A stretch of 39,507 bases of DNA from Prochlorococcus sp. AG-311-J23 (GCA_003284375.1 QBVL01000015.1:1-39507); one strand, 5' to 3'. Counted from the first letter of the stretch, positions 32,718 to 38,394 are shown. Numbers and translations: made by a program. Notes: a model not told the origin generated them from the letters alone.

Positions 32718-32819
32718 CTAGCTTTGGTAAGACTTACCTCGATAAGTAAGTTGTACATGCTGCTTTTCTATAGCTTCTTTTTGCTGGTTGTACTTAAGAC
32801 CTCTGTAGGTTAAAGACAT
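32718..32819 (-). CDS. DUF4278 small protein with duplicated motif
   Basis: This 33-residue protein consists of two copies of the DUF4278 signature, SLTYRGLKY near residues 2-10 and QLTYRGKSY near 23-31, joined by a charged helix. DUF4278 is a short family seen mostly in cyanobacteria, with no known function. A strong Shine-Dalgarno sequence (GGAGAAAAG) precedes the ATG, and a terminator lies about 20 bases after the stop, so it looks like a complete single-gene unit. Confidence 0.8.
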   Translation of the reverse strand: MSLTYRGLKYNQQKEAIEKQHVQLTYRGKSYQS

Positions 32820-32835
32820 CTTTTCTCCGAAATAT

Positions 32836-32915
32836 GCTCAAGTCCCCGTTCCTTGGCTTGAGTCAAACTGCGGCTCATCATTTGATGAGTTGAACGTTTT
32901 AGTAGCTTTTACTAC
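32836..32915 (-). promoter_or_regulatory. Structured leader of the DUF4278 gene
   Basis: Immediately upstream of the ribosome binding site, three short inverted repeats follow one another: ctcaag/cttgag at 32837-32842 and 32857-32862, ctcatc/gatgag at 32873-32888, and gtag/ctac near 32901-32915. On the minus strand they would form a row of hairpins in the 5' UTR. No promoter is certain. Confidence 0.4.
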
Positions 32916-33056
32916 ATATTTAACATAAGCCAATTATCCTATCCCCGGAGTTCAGTTTGTTACATAAGTCTTATTGTCCTTGCTGAAGTAAAACTTTTTA
33001 AATGCTTATGATCTGTGAGAATTGAAAAACTTTACGGCTTGCTTCTCTAGTTAGTA
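32916..33056. other. Spacer without a supported gene
   Basis: I see no gene, RNA or strong terminator in this AT-rich stretch, which forms part of a spacer of about 600 bases between the DUF4278 gene and the gene at 33425. Confidence 0.4.
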
Positions 33057-33215
33057 TTAATCCTCATATCCAATATTATTTTCTGGATTAGTGATAAATA
33101 GAATCAGTTGAAAGACGAAATTTGATGGCAGTGAAATTTTTTTAAGCAGCAACAGAGTCATGCCCTGCGTCACATTGAACTTCTCCTTCTCCTTCTCCTT
33201 CTCCTTCTTACTCAT
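33057..33215 (-). CDS. Possible small lysine/glutamate-repeat protein
   Basis: The minus strand gives an open frame of 52 codons: MSKKEKEKEKEKF, then a hydrophobic LILF segment, ending in NIGYED. The lysine-glutamate run is encoded by a six-base repeat (see the repeat entry). There is only a weak purine-rich leader and no family match that I know. Since the repeat unit is six bases, gain or loss of units would keep the frame. It could equally be a chance frame across a repeat. Confidence 0.3.
   Translation of the reverse strand: MSKKEKEKEKEKFNVTQGMTLLLLKKISLPSNFVFQLILFITNPENNIGYED
33180..33209. repeat. Hexanucleotide repeat (CTTCTC)n
   Basis: Four perfect copies of CTTCTC are followed by one copy with a single change (CTTCTT). 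Microsatellites of this kind are rare in the compact genomes of marine picocyanobacteria. Confidence 0.95.
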
Positions 33216-33329
33216 GTTTTTTCTTCACAAAAGTTATACATGTTGGAGAATTGATTGCTCATATCAACAATAAAGGCATAAAAAGAATTGACCTCCTTTT
33301 GGTCATTTTAAGTTCTTTTGATGCAGAAC

Positions 33330-33380
33330 CTTTGTGGATTTGATTAGAAAAAGTAAAGGCATAATTACTACTCCTACTTG
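33330..33380 (+). repeat. Dispersed repeat related to 38171-38220
   Basis: The stretch ctttgtggatttgattagaa followed by aaagtaaaggc resembles 38171-38200 almost base for base, and the following bases contain actcct in both places. It lies upstream of the gene at 33425 and may be a shared regulatory or small-RNA element. Confidence 0.5.
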
Positions 33381-33424
33381 TTCAAATACATCAAATGAGA
33401 CATCCTGATTAACTGAATTGTGAG

Positions 33425-33841
33425 ATGATTTGGAGACATACTTTTAGAAAATTGTCTTCTGATTCACAGCAGCTAGAAGCTCTTATACAAGGTTTTGCGG
33501 ATAGGTCTCAAGACAAAACATTTTTACCAGCCAACACCACAAGTAATTTCTTGGCTATCAGGCCAAGTGGTAACCCCATAACCGCACAAGGTCTTGCCGG
33601 AATGTATGACAGTGATGATTTGGTTATTGAACTCTCCGAATTGGTCAAGATTCATCGTTTAGAAGCTGATTCGGATTGGGGCTTTGCTGCATTTACATTG
33701 AAAGAAGCGTTTAGCTACAAAGGTGACCTGAATAATGATCTGTCTACTTATTCTTTAATTTTCAAGAAAATTGATGGCACTTGGAGAATTTCATGGTTGC
33801 AAAGATCACAAGGCACTACGGATCTTTCAACGTGGGGCTAA
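33425..33841 (+). CDS. NTF2/SnoaL-like fold protein, unknown function
   Basis: This 138-residue protein has no signal peptide or membrane helix. Its end, STYSLIFKKIDGTWRISWLQ, is the typical last strands of an NTF2/SnoaL-like fold (a strand, a turn with DG.WRI, then a strand), and the N-terminal helix with LIQGFADR fits as well. Proteins of this fold can be enzymes or ligand binders; no catalytic set can be pinned down. Similar stand-alone proteins are frequent in marine cyanobacteria. It is monocistronic in appearance, preceded by about 600 bases of spacer. Confidence 0.65.
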   Translation: MIWRHTFRKLSSDSQQLEALIQGFADRSQDKTFLPANTTSNFLAIRPSGNPITAQGLAGMYDSDDLVIELSELVKIHRLEADSDWGFAAFTLKEAFSYKGDLNNDLSTYSLIFKKIDGTWRISWLQRSQGTTDLSTWG

Positions 33842-33881
33842 CTAACACAAAAAGCCCTGAAGATGATATTGCATATTACTT

Positions 33882-34163
33882 TTACTTCTTGAATTTTAGA
33901 AGTTGTTTGATAACCACTTTAGCGCTAGAAATCCATCTCCCAGCGCGTGAAGAAGAAGTGAGGGATTTAGTTAAAAGTTTTATTTGTTCTTGTCTCTCTT
34001 TGTATTTAATTTCCAGTTCGTTTTTAGCAATAAGAAGGTTTTGGGTTTGAGTTGGGCAATCACTCTCTTTATCCCAACTATCGATATTTGCTTCTAATTC
34101 ATATATGTCCATAGTTCTGTACTTACTGATAAGTATTTGTAAATTATCAGGTTCAGAGCTCAT
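33882..34163 (-). CDS. Small soluble protein of unknown function
   Basis: This 93-residue frame is read from the ATG at 34163 (MSSEPDNLQILI). A longer version from 34196 adds 11 residues with no better ribosome binding site. It is mostly helical, with a charged coiled-coil-like stretch (AKNELEIKYKERQEQIKLL) and a basic C-terminus (KVVIKQLLKFKK). I recognise no family. It is convergent with the gene at 33425 and divergent from the hli cluster. Confidence 0.55.
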   Translation of the reverse strand: MSSEPDNLQILISKYRTMDIYELEANIDSWDKESDCPTQTQNLLIAKNELEIKYKERQEQIKLLTKSLTSSSRAGRWISSAKVVIKQLLKFKK

Positions 34164-34432
34164 GAAAAATGATTTGCTTGGTGTGTTTTGATACACGAAA
34201 TATAGCCTGTAAACAAAATATCAATGGTGGGTAAACACACTCGTGTTCGGACTGTTTATACTTATCACGATCATCAGCGGATCTAATCATGGTATAAATA
34301 TCTCCCTAATTATTTGCTGTCATTAGTATTTGAGACTTATTTTTATTGATTATTAGAAGAAGCCGTACCCGCCCTATCTTTGCTCTTCGAAGTTGATACT
34401 TTACATTTATTTACATAGACGCATCACCAGTA

Positions 34433-34648
34433 ATGACAACTTCTTCTGATACAGCTTCTTCTCAGGTAATCACTGAGTACGGCAAGCAAAACATCTTTGG
34501 CCGTGAAACACAGCCTCAGCTTGTAGAGGATTACACCAGCTACCCAGAAGAAGCAGAAAAGACAAATGGCCGTTGGGCAATGATCGGTATGGTCAGTCTT
34601 TTGGTTTCATACTTCACAACAGGTCAAATCATTCCTGGAATTTTCTAA
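34433..34648 (+). CDS. High-light-inducible protein (Hli)
   Basis: This 71-residue protein has a soluble N-terminus and one chlorophyll-binding helix with the Hli motif EKTNGRWAMIGM, ending in TGQIIPGIF. The ExxxGR and AM residues form the chlorophyll-binding signature. Hli proteins bind chlorophyll and carotenoid in thylakoid membranes and protect under excess light and other stress. The TGQIIPG ending marks the multicopy, island-associated and phage-shared class in Prochlorococcus (established knowledge). It is first of three in a row. Confidence 0.93.
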   Translation: MTTSSDTASSQVITEYGKQNIFGRETQPQLVEDYTSYPEEAEKTNGRWAMIGMVSLLVSYFTTGQIIPGIF

Positions 34649-34681
34649 ACCAATAATTACTAACAAGTAACTACTAAAACA

Positions 34682-34801
34682 ATGCAACCATCTAACAAAA
34701 CAATTCTAGAAAGAAGCATCGGCAGACCAGCCATGATGGCATTCGTTCTACTAACAGGTATTTACCTAACAACAGGTCAAATCATTCCAGGTGTTGTGTA
34801 A
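34682..34801 (+). CDS. Short Hli protein, variant motif
   Basis: This 39-residue protein is almost only one membrane helix. The usual motif reads ERSIGRPAMMAF here, with E, GR and AM kept, but I in place of the usual N before GR. It ends in TTGQIIPGVV. It lies 33 bases after the first Hli gene, and its TAA overlaps the ATG of the third by one base. Its role in the membrane is presumably like that of the others, possibly as a heterodimer partner. Confidence 0.87.
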   Translation: MQPSNKTILERSIGRPAMMAFVLLTGIYLTTGQIIPGVV

Positions 34802-34926
34802 TGAACAAAGAAACTAACTACTGGAAAACAGCGGAGCAAATGAATGGCCGCCTTGCAATGATGGGATTCTTTGCCGCTGTGATTAACTACGGATTAACAG
34901 GCTGGATCATTCCAGGAATTGTATAG
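34801..34926 (+). CDS. Short Hli protein
   Basis: This 41-residue protein has the standard motif AEQMNGRLAMMGFF and ends TGWIIPGIV. It starts on the last base of the previous stop codon, so translation is likely coupled. A strong terminator follows 26 bases after its stop, ending the three-gene hli transcript. Confidence 0.92.
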   Translation: MNKETNYWKTAEQMNGRLAMMGFFAAVINYGLTGWIIPGIV

Positions 34927-34951
34927 TCTTAGCTTTTAATACTTATTAAAG

Positions 34952-34989
34952 AAGGCCTCTTCTCTGTCATTACGGAAGAGGCCTTTTTT
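34952..34989 (+). terminator. Terminator of the hli operon
   Basis: AAGGCCTCTTC (34952-34962) pairs perfectly with GAAGAGGCCTT (34975-34985) around a 12-base loop, and a run of six T follows. Confidence 0.92.
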
Positions 34990-35073
34990 AGTGCGTTGGA
35001 AGCACTTGTCGTGGTTTCTGATTCCTATTGTCTGAATCACTTAAAATACAAAAAACGCAAATAATTGGAACTA

Positions 35074-35523
35074 ATGAGCGAGTTTAAGATTCCAGATGAG
35101 TGGAGAAATGAATTTTTGAAAACATATATTCCGTTAATTGCTAGTGTGGATTCTGTTGGAGTTTATAAAGATAAAATTGAAGGTCTAACAACAGAAGAAG
35201 TTTATAAAGTTTTATATTTTTGTGAGGTAAGTAGCAGAAAAGAGTGGTTAGAAGGAATGACTAAATTTGATAAGCCAAAAAGGGATCTCGCTTTAAGATA
35301 CTTGAATTGCAGAGGTAGAATTGTTCCAAGATTAGCGATTCCTTTTTCAGTTAAATATAAAAAATATAGAAATAAACTTTCTAGTTTAATTAATTTGCTT
35401 TCATTCCTATCATTCGCTTTGTTTTTTATTAGTAAATATTTGTGGATAAATTCGATAGTATATTTATTATTGATTTTATCTATCCTAGTTCTACTATTTT
35501 TATATTTTAAAAGTAAAAATTAG
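35074..35523 (+). CDS. Protein of unknown function with C-terminal membrane hairpin
   Basis: This 149-residue protein starts at the ATG at 35074; the frame also allows a TTG nine bases earlier. The first 100 residues are soluble and helical (EWRNEFLKTYIPLIASVDSV). The end has two closely spaced membrane helices (about residues 105-123 and 128-145). I do not recognise it. It stands alone between the hli terminator and a spacer of about 330 bases. Confidence 0.6.
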   Translation: MSEFKIPDEWRNEFLKTYIPLIASVDSVGVYKDKIEGLTTEEVYKVLYFCEVSSRKEWLEGMTKFDKPKRDLALRYLNCRGRIVPRLAIPFSVKYKKYRNKLSSLINLLSFLSFALFFISKYLWINSIVYLLLILSILVLLFLYFKSKN

Positions 35524-35696
35524 TGAATTCTTGACCTGTTGAAAGTCCGCTTTTTATATCTTTATTTATCCCTGTTAATTCCTTCATTGTTGCTTAGAAA
35601 TATGTAGGGAACTTTGATTTTTAATTTTTGGTGTATCCTGATATTTTCTGATGCTCCTCTTTCGGAATTCCCCTCTGATCGCAACTGCTGGGCATT
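35524..35696. other. Spacer without a supported gene
   Basis: This stretch is AT-rich and I see nothing in it. It is followed by a minus-strand terminator at 35697. A minus-strand frame of 50 codons crosses this region and the terminator, and was not accepted as a gene. Confidence 0.4.
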
Positions 35697-35719
35697 AAAA
35701 AATAGACCTCTTGAGGTCT
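35697..35719 (-). terminator. Minus-strand terminator with no obvious gene
   Basis: AGACCT and AGGTCT pair around a 4-base loop (35704-35719), and on the minus strand a run of six T follows (35697-35702). No minus-strand gene ends close by. It could end an unseen small RNA from about 35720-35850, or readthrough from the recombinase cassette 450 bases away. Confidence 0.55.
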
Positions 35720-35852
35720 CTTGATTACGGTTAATCTCTTTGAGGTCCTTCTGACGATGCCCTCGTCGGTCATTGAACTGATGGTATATCTCTAGTCCCT
35801 GATTGCTATTGAGGGGGTAATTGAATTCTCAAAAGACTATAAAGGTGTCCTT

Positions 35853-36125
35853 TTGTCAACAAGTCAAACCCCTGGTATTTCTGAAGTATTCTTCCAAGAT
35901 GGAGAAATATCGATCTATTGGTGTGTTAATAGAAGCTTTCTAACAGAATCAGAAAGTATTAATTATACGAAGGAATACGTTCTTGATTTTATTAGCAATT
36001 TAAACAAAGTTAAATCAGTTGAATACTTGGTAGACCTTGGAATAGAGGTCCATATTTTCATTGGTTCATTGAAACCAATTGATGAATACGATAGAGAAAG
36101 AAATGGTACATTCTGTTATTTCTAA
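35853..36125 (+). CDS. Small soluble protein of unknown function
   Basis: I do not recognise this protein of up to 90 residues. The composition is that of a real folded protein, with alternating strands and helices (EISIYWCVNRSFL, then KEYVLDFISNLNKVKSVEYL, then IEVHIFIGSL). The only start in a suitable place is a TTG at 35853; the frame stays open further upstream, so the N-terminus is uncertain. It is convergent with the recombinase cassette. Confidence 0.5.
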   Translation: MSTSQTPGISEVFFQDGEISIYWCVNRSFLTESESINYTKEYVLDFISNLNKVKSVEYLVDLGIEVHIFIGSLKPIDEYDRERNGTFCYF

Positions 36126-36167
36126 AACCACCTATAAATCATACTCAGATCAATGCAATATTGATCC

Positions 36168-36527
36168 TTAAAAAAATTCTAATTCATTCCTATTCAATCC
36201 AATCTGCTTCAATTTCTTCCAGTGTGTATACAGAGAACCCAAATAACAAGAAGAGGAGAATGACTTATAACCTTTATTTAATTGATTATCTGCTTTCTCG
36301 TTAAAGAGTTTGGAAGATTCGATCTCTTCTCTCCAGTTGATTTCATTCATACCCTTTCTCTCTCTCATCTTGTAGAAAGTTTCCTCGCAACGAACAACCA
36401 TGCCTTTGTAGTCACGAGGAAAAGATTGAATCCAAGTAGGAATTACCAACTGAACTGGAAAGGTTCCTTTGATATGAAAGACCACTTCTTTCTTCTTATC
36501 ATCTATGAAATGCGGAGGAAGACTCAT
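36168..36527 (-). CDS. Unknown protein, last gene of recombinase cassette
   Basis: This 119-residue protein matches no family I know. Its first half (KEVVFHIKGTFP, then LVIPTW, then FPRDYKGMV) lines up with the 63-residue protein encoded just upstream: K-E-V-V-F, then a proline, L-x-I-P, then F-P-x-x-Y-K at the same spacings. The second half is charged and helical, with one hydrophilic end ELEFF. It starts 5 bases after the previous gene. It is the fourth gene of the leftward cassette led by a serine recombinase. Confidence 0.6.
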   Translation of the reverse strand: MSLPPHFIDDKKKEVVFHIKGTFPVQLVIPTWIQSFPRDYKGMVVRCEETFYKMRERKGMNEINWREEIESSKLFNEKADNQLNKGYKSFSSSCYLGSLYTHWKKLKQIGLNRNELEFF

Positions 36528-36532
36528 GTCAC

Positions 36533-36724
36533 CTACCCTCTGTATTTCTTGAATTCCTCAAGTGAACTGGTAACTATTGATTTGTAGTTATCAGGGAATC
36601 TTTGCTTCATGATTGCTGGAATTTCCAAGCAATCTGGATAGGGATTATGCAAATAAAAAACAACTTCCTTCTCTTTCTTCAAGACAATGTAATCAGATAG
36701 TCCCCCTGTATTTTTGTCGGTCAT
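36533..36724 (-). CDS. Unknown small protein, paralog of the next gene
   Basis: This 63-residue protein contains KKEKEVVFYLHNPYPD, then CLEIP and QRFPDNYKSIV, which align with the first half of the neighbour encoded at 36168-36527. Its ATG overlaps the stop of the preceding gene (ATGA), showing translational coupling. No membrane segment or known motif is visible. Confidence 0.6.
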   Translation of the reverse strand: MTDKNTGGLSDYIVLKKEKEVVFYLHNPYPDCLEIPAIMKQRFPDNYKSIVTSSLEEFKKYRG

Positions 36725-36915
36725 GCCGCTTCCTTCTCTCCAAAATCAGGAACCATCAATACGTCTTCTATCTCTTCAGAAAGAGGGTTATACATCCACT
36801 CACCCATCTCACACAAAAGGTGGAATCTCTCTTCAGCTTTGAGGGATTTTATGCGCTCGCAAGCATTCACCACGCATTCATCCATTGCTTGCATTGTTGT
36901 TGGTTCCTTTCTCAT
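36721..36915 (-). CDS. Unknown small acidic protein
   Basis: This 64-residue protein is mostly helical and acidic (KSLKAEERFHLLCEMGEWMY near the middle). It has no known family. Its start overlaps the stop of the recombinase gene by four bases (ATGA), and its stop overlaps the next start in the same way, so three genes are tightly coupled. An internal ATG at residue 8 is an alternative start. Confidence 0.6.
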   Translation of the reverse strand: MRKEPTTMQAMDECVVNACERIKSLKAEERFHLLCEMGEWMYNPLSEEIEDVLMVPDFGEKEAA

Positions 36916-37547
36916 ACCTCTATCACCACATCTTGTTCAACAATAATTCTTCTAATGGTTGATAAGGCAAGACCAGTTTGTTTCCTGATTGATCTGTAAG
37001 AACATCCTTCCTCTCTTAACCGCAAAACCAATGCCTCTTTTTCATTATTGGTCTTTGGTCTTCCTCCAAGATTTCCTCCTGTCTCTCTTCTGTGGTTAAT
37101 GGATTCTTGCGTTCTCTCGATCACCATCTGACGCTCAACTTGTCCGATTCCACTTAAAAGACCAATCACAATTGGAGCAAACTTTCCAAGAGCACGAGTA
37201 TTGATCATCCCATCGGTTGTACGAATATGGATTCCACGCTCTTGGAGGTCATGAAGAGTATCAATGCATTGCCTCTGATTTCTAAAACCTCTATCCAACT
37301 TCGTGAAAACAATTTCATCTCCTTCTTCAAGCTTTCCTAATGCTGCCTCAAATTGAGGTCTTGCTTTATTTGCACTTGAAACAGTCTCTTGGAAAACAAC
37401 AACGCAACCTGCTTTCTTTAACTCTTCAACTTGAGCGCCAATAGGTATTTGTTTATTAGCGGACTGCCTCGCATACCCGAGACACTTGTACTCAGGTTTA
37501 TCTCTGAATAATGGTCTTTCTCTTTGGAACTTAGTTCGTGTTTTCAT
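36912..37547 (-). CDS. Serine recombinase (resolvase/invertase family)
   Basis: This 211-residue site-specific recombinase has the catalytic serine in LGYARQSANKQ (about residue 29), and the conserved TKLDRGFRNQRQ region with its active-site arginines near residue 85. A long linker helix (GQVERQMVIERTQESINHRR) precedes a C-terminal helix-turn-helix (GRPKTNNEKEALVLRL, then RSIRKQTGLALSTIRRI). All parts of an active small serine recombinase seem present. The N-terminus is about 15 residues longer than in Tn3-type resolvases. It leads three coupled small genes. The crossover site and mobile unit are not identified. Confidence 0.9.
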   Translation of the reverse strand: MKTRTKFQRERPLFRDKPEYKCLGYARQSANKQIPIGAQVEELKKAGCVVVFQETVSSANKARPQFEAALGKLEEGDEIVFTKLDRGFRNQRQCIDTLHDLQERGIHIRTTDGMINTRALGKFAPIVIGLLSGIGQVERQMVIERTQESINHRRETGGNLGGRPKTNNEKEALVLRLREEGCSYRSIRKQTGLALSTIRRIIVEQDVVIEV

Positions 37548-37554
37548 CTGTTCC

Positions 37555-37572
37555 AGAAACTATGGTGTTTCT
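37555..37572. promoter_or_regulatory. Inverted repeat upstream of recombinase gene
   Basis: AGAAAC and GTTTCT form a perfect 6-bp inverted repeat with a 6-base spacer, starting 8 bases upstream of the recombinase ATG. A second pair, GTTCCA at 37550 and TGGAAC at 37618, flanks it. These may be binding sites of the recombinase acting as its own repressor, or parts of a crossover site. Confidence 0.4.
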
Positions 37573-37776
37573 TGTTGAATTGCTTATGTCATTATTTTAG
37601 CAAGAAAACAGTCTTATTGGAACATTGCAACCCTTTTAATCCAGATTTTTAATAATATCCAATTGAGCAGTCTATGAGTTTGATTACCGTCCCCTTTTTT
37701 GGAACACAAATTTTTTCCCAATATTCAAGAGATTGTTTTTGTTGTTGCTATCTTCGTCTTGGTATATAAGAATAGA

Positions 37777-37840
37777 TATACAGAACAACTCCTCACACAT
37801 AGTTCTGTACCAAAAGGGCATCCAATAGGGTGCTTTTTTA
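37777..37840 (+). ncRNA. Candidate small RNA with Yfr1-type loop
   Basis: A hairpin, TACAGAAC (37779-37786) with GTTCTGTA (37802-37809), holds a 15-base loop containing ACTCCTCACAC at 37788-37798. That is the exact 11-base core of the cyanobacterial small RNA Yfr1. A second hairpin (GCATCC/GGGTGC) with a run of six T ends at 37839. Upstream, TTGTTG near 37740 and TATATA near 37764 sit at promoter-like spacing. In classical Yfr1 the core lies single-stranded between two hairpins, whereas here it lies in a loop. It is therefore a relative or look-alike rather than certain Yfr1. Confidence 0.6.
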
Positions 37841-37866
37841 GTGCCTTTGCACCAGTAACAATCAAT

Positions 37867-37886
37867 AAGCCCACCTGGTAGGGCTT
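37867..37886 (+). terminator. Weak terminator-like hairpin
   Basis: AAGCCC and GGGCTT pair around an 8-base loop, followed by a T-rich stretch (TTTGTTCTT). It lies between the two candidate small RNAs and may back up the first terminator. Confidence 0.35.
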
Positions 37887-37913
37887 TGTTCTTGATCCTG
37901 TTCCGATAAATTC

Positions 37914-38010
37914 CGTTTGTTAGAAGTCGAGATCCTTCGCAGTCGAAACAAGGAAACTCTTGCGCTTGATCTCACGAAGAAACGCCCTGGCAAGACTGGG
38001 CGTTTTTTTT
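37914..38010 (+). ncRNA. Candidate small RNA of the Yfr2-5 type
   Basis: A hairpin pairs GAGATC (37929-37934) with GATCTC (37968-37973) and, after a symmetric CTT/CTT bulge, CGCA with TGCG. Its apical loop shows GAAACAAGGAAAC (37945-37957), close to the doubled GGAAACA loop described for Yfr2-Yfr5. A strong terminator follows, AAACGCCC with GGGCGTTT and then T-run, ending at 38010. GATAAA at 37905 is a possible -10 site, giving an RNA of about 95 bases, the size expected for the family. The start is inferred. Confidence 0.6.
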
Positions 38011-38032
38011 GTGTCTTTCCTAGAATGATTTG

Positions 38033-38146
38033 ATGATATTTCCGCCTCCACAAGTTGTTTTTGGACTTTTGCTTTTAAGCATTGCAGCGACTTTGATTTT
38101 TAATGTCAGATACAACCCATTTGGAAATAGCGAAGACGACATCTAA
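38033..38146 (+). CDS. Small single-helix membrane protein
   Basis: This 37-residue protein begins MIFPPPQVVFGLLLLSIAAT, has one membrane helix, and ends in an acidic GNSEDDI tail. I do not recognise it. Its composition, clear helix and polar ends are typical of the many small membrane proteins of picocyanobacteria. There is no strong Shine-Dalgarno sequence. It follows the terminator of the candidate small RNA. Confidence 0.5.
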   Translation: MIFPPPQVVFGLLLLSIAATLIFNVRYNPFGNSEDDI

Positions 38147-38170
38147 TTAGGAATAATTTCCGATTCTTCT

Positions 38171-38300
38171 CTTTGTTGATTGGATTAGAAAAGTAAAAGC
38201 AGAACAACTCCTTACCAGTATTAGTTCTGTTGACAGAAAAGAAGGGGGCTCAAGGTCGCTGATGCAGCAGGGTCCCTTTCTTAATGTCAAAAAATAAGTA
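38171..38300 (+). repeat. Hairpin element related to the Yfr1-type RNA and to 33330
   Basis: CAGAAC (38200-38205) and GTTCTG (38224-38229) form the same outer stem as at 37781 and 37802, and the loop begins AACTCCT as in that RNA, then differs. Upstream bases 38171-38200 match 33330-33360. Downstream, 38236-38284 can form another long hairpin of about 13 pairs including G-U pairs. This may be a third small RNA or a degenerate copy; it lacks a clear T-run. Confidence 0.4.
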
Positions 38301-38360
38301 ACTTGACTTCCTAGGTAAGTGTAGTACATTTGTATTGACTTAATCCCTCGTCGCAGACGC

Positions 38361-38394
38361 AAAAGGAGGATCCAGTGAGCAGGATCCTTTTTTT
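38361..38394 (+). terminator. Rho-independent terminator
   Basis: AGGATCC (38367-38373) and GGATCCT (38382-38388) pair around an 8-base loop and are followed by a run of seven T. No gene ends nearby on the plus strand, so it may end an unseen short transcript from the 38200-38360 region. Confidence 0.75.

Noticed and set aside
34224-34286. 20-codon frame MVGKHTRVRTVYTYHDHQRI before the hli operon
   Set aside because: It reads like protein but is too short, without a ribosome binding site or known family, to list as a gene.
35570-35775. Minus-strand frame of 50 codons beginning MTDEGIV
   Set aside because: It runs through a minus-strand terminator hairpin and has no ribosome binding site.
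36148-36166. Hairpin GATCAAT/ATTGATC after the recombinase cassette
   Set aside because: It lies where a terminator would be, but neither strand has a T-run after it, so it is not called.
37699-37881. Plus-strand 60-codon frame from a TTG (MEHKFFPNIQEIV)
   Set aside because: It crosses the candidate small RNA promoter, hairpin and terminator, and the end is low-quality as protein; the RNA reading explains the sequence better.
38147-38362. Minus-strand 71-codon frame and plus-strand shadows around 38000-38360
   Set aside because: Composition is unlike protein, there is no ribosome binding site, and it overlaps hairpins on the other strand.
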